Of a DNA stretch of 64,000 nt, positions 34,506-44,244 are shown in pieces. Every line of letters begins with the position of its first letter. Position 1 is the stretch's first letter. Origin of the DNA: Cordilura impudica (lineage: Eukaryota; Arthropoda; Insecta; Diptera; Scathophagidae); the NCBI GenBank assembly GCA_963682025.1, contig OY821517.1, forward strand, positions 108,428,972 to 108,492,971. Direction: 5' to 3'. A model generated the notes under the pieces. It did not search any database. It was not told the DNA's origin and was given only the letters and a program-made list of their open reading frames with translations. The position numbers and the translations under genes are program-made.

Positions 34506-35811
34506 ACGGGTGATTTTTTAAGAGCTTGATAACTTTTTTTTAAAAAAAAACGCATAAAATTTGCAAAATCTCATCGGTTCTTTATTTGAAACGTTAGATT
34601 GGTCCATGACATTTACTTTTTGAAGATAATTTCATTTAAATGTTGACCGCGGCTGCGTCTTAGGTGGTCCATTCGGAAAGTCCAATTTTGGGCAACTTTT
34701 TCGAGCATTTCGGCCGGAATAGCCCGAATTTCTTCGGAAATGTTGTCTTCCAAAGCTGGAATAGTTGCTGGCTTATTTCTGTAGACTTTAGATTTGACGT
34801 AGCCCCACAAAAAATAGTCTAAAGGCGTCAAATCGCATGATCTTGGTGGCCAACTTACCGGTCCATTTCTTGAGATGAATTGTTCTCCGAAGTTTTCCCT
34901 CAAAATGGCCATAGAATCGCGAGCTGTGTGGCATGTAGCGCCATCTTGTTGAAACCACATGTCAACCAAGTTCAGTTCTTCCATTTTTGGCAACAAAAAG
35001 TTTGTTAGCATCGAACGATAGCGATCGCCATTCACCGTAACGTTGCGTCCAACAGCATCTTTGAAAAAATACGGTCCAATGATTCCACCAGCGTACAAAC
35101 CACACCAAACAGTGCATTTTTCGGGATGCATGGGCAGTTCTTGAACGGCTTCTGGTTGCTCTTCACTCCAAATACGGCAATTTTGCTTATTTACGAAGCC
35201 ATTCAACCAGAAATGAGCCTCATCGCTGAACAAAATTTGTCGATAAAAAAGCGGATTTTCTGCCAACTTTTCTAGGGCCCATTCACTGAAAATTAGACGT
35301 TGTGGCAGATCGTTCGGCTTCAGTTCTTGCACGAGCTGTATTTTATACGGTTTTACACCAAGATCTTTGCGTAAAATCTTCCATGTGGTCGAATAACACA
35401 AACCCAATTGCTGCGAACGGCGACGAATCGACATTTCACGGTCTTCAGTAACACTCTCAGAAACAGACGCAATATTCTCTTCTGTACGCACTGTACGCAT
35501 TCGTGTGGTTGGTTTAATGTCCAATAAAGTAAACTGAGTGCGAAACTTGGTCACAATCGCATTAATTGTTTGCTCACTTGGTCGATTATGTAGACCATAA
35601 ATCGGACGTAAAGCGCGAAACACATTTCGAACCGAACACTGATTTTGGTAATAAAATTCAATGATTTGCAAGCGTTGCTCGTTAGTAAGTCTATTCATGA
35701 TGAAATGTCAAAGCATACTGAGCATCTTTCTCTTTGACACCATGTCTGAAATCCCACGTGATCTGTCAAATACTAATGCATGAAAATCCTAACCTCAAAA
35801 AAATCACCCGT
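34506..35811 (-). mobile_element. DD41D 'rosa'-type mariner element, apparently complete
   Basis: A 1306-bp unit flanked by TA on both sides (34504-34505 and 35812-35813). Inverted ends start ACGGGTGATTTTTT on both strands (14 identical bases), followed by weaker similarity. It contains one uninterrupted transposase gene (34613-35698) with ~107 and ~113 bp of flanking non-coding sequence. Mariner ITm elements duplicate TA on insertion. It lies next to a gypsy gag remnant. Confidence 0.92.
34613..35698 (-). CDS. DD41D mariner (rosa-type) transposase
   Basis: A 361-residue protein that would cut and paste its own element at TA sites in the nucleus. The N-terminal third is the DNA-binding part: a helix-turn-helix in residues 1-50 (NEQRLQIIEFYYQN ... 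SVRNVFRALRPIYG) and a second in about 75-120 (RRRSQQLGLCYSTTWKILRK). The catalytic domain has Asp159 (LFSDEAHFW), Asp252 (WFQQDGATCHT) and Asp294 (LTPLDYFLWGY). Asp252 and Asp294 have 41 residues between them, which defines DD41D as against DD34D of classical mariners. Start MNRLTNEQR is the first Met after the TIR. Length is normal for the group, with no stop or frame change. It ends RRSRGQHLNEIIF. It may encode an active enzyme; activity cannot be judged from one copy. Confidence 0.92.
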   Translation of the reverse strand: MNRLTNEQRLQIIEFYYQNQCSVRNVFRALRPIYGLHNRPSEQTINAIVTKFRTQFTLLDIKPTTRMRTVRTEENIASVSESVTEDREMSIRRRSQQLGLCYSTTWKILRKDLGVKPYKIQLVQELKPNDLPQRLIFSEWALEKLAENPLFYRQILFSDEAHFWLNGFVNKQNCRIWSEEQPEAVQELPMHPEKCTVWCGLYAGGIIGPYFFKDAVGRNVTVNGDRYRSMLTNFLLPKMEELNLVDMWFQQDGATCHTARDSMAILRENFGEQFISRNGPVSWPPRSCDLTPLDYFLWGYVKSKVYRNKPATIPALEDNISEEIRAIPAEMLEKVAQNWTFRMDHLRRSRGQHLNEIIFKK

Positions 35812-35813
35812 TA

Positions 35814-36599
35814 TATGTACATATTAAACTAATTTGAAGAAACTAAAAAATGAGCGTGCTCGGACTAGCGGGCATGGTTTCTCATATACAAAAAAATTTA
35901 AGTGCTTTGAAAATTACAGTCTTAAAACCTTTGACAAGTCCATTACTTACCACTGTTAGTAGTGGTGGAAAATATGGGCGGAAAATCAAAAATCGCCAAA
36001 ACCGAAAGTCGTGAATAACAAAAATCGCTAATGTCAAAAATAGCGAATAACAAAAATTGCCAAATACAAAAATTGGCTGAACCGAAATTCACCAATTACC
36101 AAAATCGCAAAAAGAAAAAAATTGCTAAAATTCAAAAATGAAAAAAAAATATCCAAAGGCAATAATCGGCAAAATCAAAAATCGCTAAAATCAAAAATCT
36201 TAAAAAAAAAATCAAAAATCGTTAAAATCTAAAATCGCAAAAACAAAAATTGAAAAATTCAAAAATCGCCAAGTGGAAATAAAATATTTTTCGAAAAAAA
36301 TGTATTCCTAGCTTTTTATGTCGCTACGACGGGTGTAGCGAAGCGCATCGGATTTACAGCTAATATATAAATACATATCTATATATCAAAAAATTCAAAT
36401 ATTTTGCAAATACTGTTGAATTTTTAAAAGCGTTACTTAAAATATTAAAACCAAATATATACATTATCCGTTCCTAAAATTTAGAATAAATCGAACAAAC
36501 TTCATTAGTTTATTAATATTATATAGGAAGGAAACAAACTGGACCCCGACTCTCCCCAAAATCTCAATTTGAAATGTAAATATATATATATATATATAT
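35814..36599. other. Unassigned, with degenerate minisatellite
   Basis: No gene. Most of 35975-36285 is the repeat described separately. A (TA)n tract lies at 36580-36602, and a GC-richer patch (GTCGCTACGACGGGTGTAGC) at about 36320. Confidence 0.5.
35975..36285 (+). repeat. Degenerate minisatellite with core CAAAAATCGC
   Basis: At least a dozen imperfect units of about 13-18 bp built on (AT)CAAAAATCGCNAAA, for example AATCAAAAATCGCCAAAAC, AACAAAAATCGCTAATG and AATCAAAAATCGCTAAAA. No other array of this unit was seen in the window. Confidence 0.75.
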
Positions 36600-37250
36600 A
36601 TACGTATACAATATATTGGAGTGGTCCTACGTTACATGATGCTAACAAAAATATTTGACATAAACCCGCCCTTTGTTACATCGATCGAGTCAGAATCATT
36701 TTCCAATTCATTTTAGCGGTGTCCGTTTGTCTGTCTGTCCGTCTTTTGGTCTGTCTATTTGTGTGTCCTTGTAAACTTTGCAATAAAACTAAGTAGAATT
36801 CTGTCGGCGATAGGAAACCTAGTGAAAATCAGTACATACTCAGACGTAGTCCCCATACAACTGACCTCTTTGAGATCTACCTAAATTGACCCATGATCCA
36901 AATTATCATAATGATATTGGCAAAATTTGACATAAATATAATTGTGCGACCATTTTTTGCCATATTCTCCGATATTCATTTTATTATATCAAAAAACAAT
37001 AATCTCACATATACCTTTCTAAAATTTGTTTTTGAGTACAGTAAGTGACGTTACAAAACATGGTCATTATCAATCCATTTTTTGACCTGGTTTCCATTAA
37101 CAAAGAGAATCCGATTTGAATTGGTGCATATTTCCAGAGCACAAATTAATAACTATACCAACCAAAATTGGTTTATCCTCATTTTCTATATCAAATTATG
37201 GCCTTTCTCGAAACTCATATAGTCTAATAAACCGACTATAATTTTCGTCC
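36600..37250 (+). mobile_element. Old, diverged DINE element
   Basis: Matches the DINE order throughout with many substitutions: AACAAAAATATTTGACATAAAC, TGTTACATCGATCGAGTCAGA, GTCCGTTTGTCTGTCTGTCC, GACGTAGTCCCCATACAACTG, AACATGGTCATTATCAATCC and the end ACCGACTATAATTTTCGTCC. Confidence 0.75.
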
Positions 37251-37267
37251 TTTTTTTTTGTTATTGT

Positions 37268-37390
37268 TATACCTTGTTATACTTTGTGCTGCTGTTTGTA
37301 TCTACCAAAAATATTTATCCTAGACCCATCTTTAATTATACCGATCGACTCAGAATCACTTTCTAGCCCGACTATAATTTTCTTACTTTT
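37268..37390 (+). mobile_element. Miniature DINE: both ends joined by a ~650-bp deletion
   Basis: The left end (ACTTTGTGCTGCTGTTTGTA ... ACTCAGAATCACTTTCT) is joined directly to the right end (AGCCCGACTATAATTTTCTT), giving a unit of about 125 bp just after the old copy. Confidence 0.8.
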
Positions 37391-37667
37391 TTTTAATATT
37401 ATGGATTTGACTTTAAGTTATAAGTGTGCGAATTTTCTTGTTAGCTGTACATTGGCGCTTGCATCACATATTAACGGGCACCTTAGGTGCTATAACTGTT
37501 CTGTATGAAATAAAAAATAATTGTTTTAGTTTTTTCTCCAGATTTAAATTACATACTTTGGAAAATTAAACCATACTCTTACATTGCATTGAAACAAAAT
37601 TTTTTGGAAGCATATAATTTTTTACATAACTTTAAATGACTCATGAAACTATTTAATTTAACTAGCA

Positions 37668-37998
37668 TATTCCAGCCCTCGAAATTCAAGTTCAAATTCT
37701 AGGAAATTTTATTTTTTCATTAAATATATATAGCCAAATCACAAATCAACACAAAAAACAAACTCATTTTTATTACAAACACATTAACAAGTTTAATAAA
37801 CGCACACATAAAATTCTATAATTTTATGTATGTGGTAGTAGCAAATTTAAATGCAATTTACTCAAAATAAAGGAAGAAATTTGAAAATCCGTAAATCTGC
37901 AAAGTGGCTAAAAAGAAATACCTTCCAAATAATATACGTTTATTCAAAATCGGGATAAAACGGTAGAACAAAACATCGGTCACAAAAATCGTCTAGCA
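37668..37998 (+). repeat. Dispersed repeat 'X', copy 2
   Basis: Starts ATTCCAGCCCTCGAAATTC and ends GATAAAACGGTAGAACAAAA, CATCGGTCACAAAAATCG. See copy 1 (30643-30995) for shared blocks; same orientation as copy 3. Confidence 0.8.
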
Positions 37999-39744
37999 TT
38001 ATAGATATCCATATTATCTATATTTGGGACACAGTAATTTTGAGAAATTTATTTATTATATTAAGAATAACTTTTATGAAATTTTATAATCATGTTGTCT
38101 ACGTTTTGTGCACGGATTGCCATTCTTTGTCAGTTCGGTGATGTAGAACACCATTTCACAATCGGAGAGATGGTAGTCTTGAACTGTTGTTTAAAGACAT
38201 AAACAAAAAAAAACATACACTTTTCCTCTACTGATTTTTGATCCCCAACTGGTCTGGTTTTGGTTTTCAGGATCTAATTTTTTACCTTCAATCTGTCCGA
38301 AAATGAGCGGCATGCGAATAAAAAATTCTCTCCATTACCAACATATTTTTTGGATGTTGTAATATATGGTCATAAAATCTTTCACATACATTCTTCCACC
38401 TGTTTTTGAATTCAAAAGCGAAATCAAACTTGCACTCCTGCTAAGCATCATTACTAAACACTCATGTAATGTGGATTATTTCATTACTCAATTTCATTAT
38501 TCAGACTTTAAATATACCAACAAATTGAAATGACCTCAATTTAAAGTGCTAAAACCTGGTCAAAGACCATTCAACTTAAAATTACACAAACACACAAGTT
38601 CACAATCATTTGATAGCACAAACGCACAAATACACACCTACAAATATGCATTTCAACAAATTTCTATCAACCACCATGTAACAAAGCATAGCAAAATAAT
38701 GGCATTTTCCAAGTTACAAAAGGCCATTGACAAACGAAAATTGGTCTCAAAAGGTCAGCCATGAATAAATGTGCGAATGGTAGTCGTGGACATTGAAAGT
38801 ATGTCGTTGTGAGTGCGTATAGACAGGACTTTAGGACTATGATGGTGGACTTATCACGATTATGTTATAAAATTGCAATGCAACTAACGTTAAAGCTATA
38901 AAATAACAACAAAGACAAAAACAACAACAGTTACATACATATATCAACAAGAACAAGGAAATAATTAGGGTTGCATTTAAATTGATTTCGTGGTCGCCAT
39001 TCATTACATAAATTACATAATGTGTCATTAGATAGACAGAACTCTTTTTAATTATTTACATTTTAATGAATGTATACAGAAAGTTTTAAAATTGATTAAT
39101 TTTATTTAGTAATAATATGAGTTTTAATTTCTCGCATAATATCTACTGTTTTAGTTCAATAAGGCTAACCATAATATGCGTAGAGTAAATTTAAATAATA
39201 ATCTGGTAATAAATACCACCTTAATCTGAATTTGGGATATTTTAAAGCAGCAATGAGCACATACTTTATTAAGCATTTTCTTTTGTTTTCATAGACTTTT
39301 TTAAGGTTAAATAAGAATTATTTGCACTTGATTTGATTTATTTTTTTCTTATTTTTATTTTTTTTTTTTTTTTGTTGGTTTGAGCTTAAAAAGCACCAAT
39401 TAAATTTTCCAAGTTTTTTTCGCTATTTTTTAAATGTAATAAAATTCCAATTTAAAAATATATATTGTTTTTTTGTTCTTTTGTTTTTATGATCCCAGCT
39501 AGACGTCATAACTTTTACATAATGGCCACTTTTTGTTCTGGGTTTGAAAATATGTGTTTCCTCTTATAAAAATTCGTATAACAGCGGTTTGATGTAATGC
39601 GAATTTTATGCGTTTTAATTGAGAGTTTGCAATGATTTTTTGTTTTGTTTTGTTGTCGTGCTGGTGGTTGTTGATTATGGATGGATGCTAACCAAACAAG
39701 CAGAACACAGTGGGTTGCTTGTGTGACAGCCAGTATATTTTTAT
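37999..39744. other. No gene recognised
   Basis: 1.7 kb with no repeat match inside the window. The open frame at 38546-38764 (72 codons, His/Lys/Gln-rich) has no recognisable motif. T-tracts are at 39357-39374. Confidence 0.5.
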
Positions 39745-40150
39745 TTATTATATATTTTGTAACTACTAAAAATATTTCTTTCATAATGCTAAGCGATACA
39801 GAATTATTTTTCTCAGAATCACGTTCTGGGTCGATTTAGCAATGTCCTTCCCCTTTAACTAAGCTACAGCTAGCGAATTTTATAATATTTGGATGAAATT
39901 TTGTACTTAAACTTTGGTCGACTCATGAATAATCACTATTTTGAAAAAATTGGAGAATATTCAGATCTAGCACTAATACATCTATCCCTCAACAGTGCGA
40001 ATTAAATTGGCCTAGGATCCAAATTACCATTTATATTTTTGTTATATTGCGTATGTGTTTGTTTATTGCAACCATAAGTCATCAGTTCAAAATCAAGTAT
40101 ATATTATCATATTTCACCATAATCCCAGGTCTTTTTTAAAGTCAGTAAAA
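39745..40150 (+). mobile_element. Very old DINE fragment
   Basis: Weak ordered matches only: TTTTGTAACTACTAAAAATA, CAGAATCACGTTCTGGGTCG ATTTAGCAATGTCC, ATTTGGATGAAATTTTGTAC, ATATTCAGATCTAGCAC and GGATCCAAATTACCAT. The ends are unclear. Confidence 0.55.
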
Positions 40151-40364
40151 TGACATGAGTTTTCAAATTATTTTTACATTTATTTATACAATTTTGTGTT
40201 TTTTATGTCGTATTGTTTATGTCGTAAAGACTAAATGTGTTAAATGTGAAATTGACGAAAGATTATATGTAAGTTTATTTATTAATAATGTTGAGTTGTG
40301 TTATTATAGTACTAATGAGTATTTCTTTGCATATTAATATTGTTGCCAGATTAAATAAAGATCC

Positions 40365-40398
40365 CTGAAGAAGTTGGAAAAATCCCAACGAAACGTCG
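40365..40398 (+). other. Hairpin with CTGAAGA and GAAAC boxes (hammerhead-like)
   Basis: CTGAAGA at 40365-40371, then a 5-bp perfect stem GTTGG/CCAAC (40373-40377 with 40385-40389), then GAAACGTC. The box order is that of a hammerhead ribozyme core (CUGANGA, stem II, GAAA). One extra A lies before stem II, and no convincing stem I or cleavage site was found, so function is doubtful. A similar arrangement occurs at 41600-41625. Confidence 0.3.
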
Positions 40399-40439
40399 AA
40401 TGGAAAAAAAAAAATAAATAATCTTTTTATTTGATTTTG

Positions 40440-41426
40440 AAACAGGACCTTAAAAAGCCCGTTAGATTAATTTCTAAAAATTCATAGTAATATATAGTAA
40501 AAAGGTCGAAAATAAACTTTAATTGACATTTAATTTATTTTTATATATTTTAGAACAAATACTACGATATGAAATACAATAGCATTTTTCTTTTTCTTGA
40601 TCGGGTGGTGCATTTCCCTTTGTTGTTGCCTTCATTATTAATATTTGGTGTTTTGGGGAATTTATTATTCATGGCTTGATTGTGGTTGTTAAAAAATAAG
40701 ATAAAAAGCAAATGCTAAGTTTGGAATTTTTGATATTTGTTCCTAATTTTTAAAACTTTTTTCAAAATAGCTAAGCAATGAAATTACTTAGTATAAAAGG
40801 GTCTCAACTAACATTTTGGTCAAGGTGCCGTTTTCAGTTAGAAATGGTTCCAACTACTTTGCATTACACTTTTCGCGAAGAATCAGTTCCATATGCTAAC
40901 TTAAGATGAAAGTATGAGCTAAAATTAGTTCTAGCTGAGAGATTTGGTTAATCTATTGATCCAGAAAGATTCTAATTGGAAGTTAGAACTTCGTTTAAAA
41001 TTGTCTTAAAATGACACGATTTTGAACGTATTTAATAAGTTCCGTCTATTCACATACATATATACATAGTTTAACTGTCAGACTTAAAAGCAGTTACTGA
41101 AAATTTCGTTAAGAAATTTAGTTACAAATAAAAATATAGTGCAGTTATGAATTTTTGGAAATATTTGGAATTTTTGTCTACTACTCACCATTGAAACAAA
41201 ATCAAAATTTTCATATTAATTACAGTACTAACAAATATAACAAACTATTAAAATTTCACATTGGCAACTTCTACGAAACTGAGAATAGTGGAAATTAGTA
41301 GAATAAATGCATAAATATTCAAAAATTCAAAAATAGCGATGGCTTGTTTGACAGAGTTGTATATTCCGAGATTAATAGAAATTAAAAGATGTATGGTATG
41401 GAAACTAATTCTTAACCACACTGCTC
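40440..41426. other. No gene recognised
   Basis: Spacer without repeat match or motif. The minus-strand frame at 41248-41562 overlaps the tRNA-like sequence and is not recognised. Confidence 0.45.
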
Positions 41427-41524
41427 GTCGGCCTAAATGTAGGTGAATGTGTAAAAGCGCATGACCAAAAAGTGCAAGTGCGAATGTATGTGAGATAAGC
41501 GCAGGTTCAAACCTCACGGCCGAC
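41427..41524 (+). repeat. tRNA-like sequence, possible SINE head
   Basis: GTCGGCC at the start pairs over 7 bp with GGCCGAC at the end, like an acceptor stem. GGTTCAAACC close to the 3' side fits the pol III B-box consensus. An A-box-like CTAAATGTAGG lies near the start. The length of 98 nt, a poor T-stem and no clear anticodon arm argue against a functional tRNA. Confidence 0.3.
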
Positions 41525-41599
41525 CTAAATACAAAAATTTTATATAGAAAAAATCTATTCAATTTAATTATAACAATTATCGAATGTTCAACAAAATCA

Positions 41600-41625
41600 C
41601 TGATGAAGGATGAAATGCCAGAAAC
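41600..41625 (+). other. Second CTGATGA ... GAAAC box pair
   Basis: CTGATGA at 41600-41606 and GAAAC at 41621-41625 with the same spacing class as at 40365, but the intervening stem has largely decayed (GG..CC only). Confidence 0.22.
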
Positions 41626-42109
41626 TAGTCTGAGTAAAGGTACAGTGCAATTATTAATTTTAGAAATATATGCTTTCTTCTTGGGAGAGCCAGTAGCCGT
41701 AAAATTCCCGAAAATTAAGTAAATGTGGTTTATATATCATATTAACTCAATTCCCATGTTTAACTTCAAGACTTTAGAAGTGCAAACTAACAGATAGTAT
41801 TTAGAATCTGCTGAAATTTACATTGAAAAATATAATGAAACAGATGGCGACTCTCTTAAATTTTCTATGTATAATTTAACAAAATTTTCAAGAAAATGAA
41901 GTAAAGCTACAAAGGACTTAAAAATAAATGTGGGAATCATGCGTGCAAAAAGGGGAAAAGACAGGGTTAATTGTGAAATTCCAGTTCTGTGCTTCAGCTT
42001 GCAGAATGTGATAATATTATTACGAGCAGACATAACCTCGCTTTTTTACAAAAGCAAAACACATAAAAAAACAAATATTTTTTAATATAGACAGTGTCCG
42101 TTCTAGGCC

Positions 42110-42493
42110 GTGGATAAGGTTTCTGAAGAAAATCACTTAACAAATCTGATTACTTGGAGTTATTACTATATTCCACAAAACCGAAATTCACATGTGACTT
42201 TAGCTGTTTTATACAATTTGCGAGATAAGGAGGTAGACAGTGCTAATATTGTTATTGAAAAAGCTGTATCATTATTTTGGATTTCCTTGCTATCTGGACT
42301 AATAAGGCTGTGGAAAGTGATAGATACCAAACACACTTTTAGGGTTATTGAAATGCTTCAAAAAGGTTTGAAAAATTATGCTATTGAATTTGAATATGCC
42401 CATTCTCTGAAATTCTCAAAAAATTTGGTTCTAGTTGGTTTTCTTACCTCCTTCACAGATTCAATTTTCAAAATATGCAATTTCAGAGCATAG
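42110..42493 (+). CDS. Open frame of 127 codons, not recognised
   Basis: MDKVSEENHLTNLITWSYYY ... KICNFRA. Two moderately hydrophobic stretches (AVSLFWISLLSGLIRLW near 63-79 and SKNLVLVGFLTSF near 103-115). No known motif, no nearby splice or promoter evidence. It precedes a Tc1 remnant and may be a chance frame in decayed sequence. Confidence 0.15.
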   Translation: MDKVSEENHLTNLITWSYYYIPQNRNSHVTLAVLYNLRDKEVDSANIVIEKAVSLFWISLLSGLIRLWKVIDTKHTFRVIEMLQKGLKNYAIEFEYAHSLKFSKNLVLVGFLTSFTDSIFKICNFRA

Positions 42494-42619
42494 GATAAAC
42501 CCACTAGAAGCCAAAATATTTCTAAAACTAACATTTATATAACTGATACTGGAACAATTTCTTTAGCTTTAGAAGAATTAAGTAAAGCCTTGCGTGAAAT
42601 TAGCGAAATTGTGGGTAGC

Positions 42620-43320
42620 AACTACTGCATAAAAAACAGATAGTAGATCCATACGTCAAACACTATCAGACGCTCAAAGCGGCTTGGTGGTAGCGAAGTT
42701 AGGGCTGTACATATCCAGCCTGAAGTGCAGTTAAATGATCAGAAAACATAACAAAGACATCATGCAGACCAGTAAATTCTAATAAAGTAAGGAGAGCGCT
42801 TCACAAAATTGGCCTACATGAAAGGATTCCAAATATGAAGCTACACATGTCCAAGGCGGGTCAGAGCAAGCTAATGAATTCCAATAAAAAGTACAAATAT
42901 GAGGCTTCATCTCTTTGGGAATGAATATTATATACTAATAAGAGCAAATCCGAAATTTTCGGCATGAAAAGGTCTCCAATAATATGGCGTGCTAAGAATG
43001 AAACCTTAAAAGAAAGGTGTGTTTTCAACACTGTCAAACACGGTGGAGATTCAGTTATGGTTGGATGCTATATGGTGGCAACAGGTGTTGGTGATTTTGT
43101 TTTCATTTAATCCGCTATGGAAAAATGGATTAGTTAGCCATTTTGAAGCACAACGTTGGTTCTAGCGTCGAGAAATAAGCCGTATCTGAAAACTGTATCT
43201 TCGAAAATGACAACGATCTAAAGCATACATCTAAAATTGTGAAAGAGTGGCTACTGTACCGGATCCCTAAGACACTTGATCAACCGGCGCAGTCCCCGGA
43301 ACTTGGCAAGTGGACTATAT
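42620..43320 (+). pseudogene. Tc1-like transposase, heavily decayed
   Basis: Frames must be changed repeatedly. Readable pieces, in order: VRRALHKIGLHERIPNMK; YKYEASSLWE and the KSEIFGMKRSP block (first Asp region, WSDESKFEIFG in intact relatives); VKHGGDSVMVGCYM; then NDNDLKHTSKIVKEWLL (second Asp) and DQPAQSPELG, where the third block is cut off. TIRs were not identified. Confidence 0.75.
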
Positions 43321-44244
43321 AAGGTAATTAATGTCAAACAGAAATAACCAAATATTAAAAAATTTCAAAAGTTTACTTTTTGTATTGAAGTTCTGTTGCT
43401 TTTTCTCTGCTCTTTACTTTTTTGACGCGTCAAATATGATATTTTTCTAAATAAAGTGCATTTATTTCTCTTCCGTATTACTTTTGTTTAATATTTTTGT
43501 TGAGTTTGGCTACTATTAAGTAATTCTTGAATTCTTTATATTCATTTTTGGTTTTGTTTTAATTACTTAATTTTAATAAATCTTGTAATATGAGTAACTT
43601 ATGTTATTCACAGCATATTACAGAATTATTGCGATTCAAATATTTGATAGCGCTTTACTCGATACGAGTATATATTTATGTGGAACCTTTTTATTCTGGG
43701 AGCTCGAAATAGTAACTAAAATAATATTTTATTAAACAAAAGCTATGAATTTTTGGATTTTTGGAACCAGATGGTTCAATATTTGCATTATTTTGTCGAT
43801 AACGCCGAAAACAACTACGGATTTTCGTATTTCATTATTGGCCCAAATGTACCCCTTTTTATTGTCGAATAGTATCTCTGAGTAAATGACATATGACATA
43901 GCTACTTCAGCATTCCATTGCAGAATGTTCTATAAAAAAATTTTTCTTAAATATTCATGTGATTATTGTGTAAGAAGTACAAGAAAGTTCGCCTTCATTT
44001 TTCAGTTACTTTAAGAACAATTCCACTGAAGAGTTTATAGAAATATTATGGAGAGTTGGAGCGCAATATCCGCAGATCGTCAAAAAAAGATACATGAAGT
44101 ACAACAAGTTCGCCTCTCATGTTTCTTTTTCAATTACCAGTAGAAAATCACGAACAACATATATTGTGTCTTAATTTGTTTTTTTTTTTTTTAATTATTT
44201 ACCAACGTATATTATGCCCTCTACAGATGCAGTGCAGTGTTGAT
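43321..44244. other. No gene recognised
   Basis: Spacer without convincing motif; a T-tract lies at 44177-44191. Confidence 0.4.
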
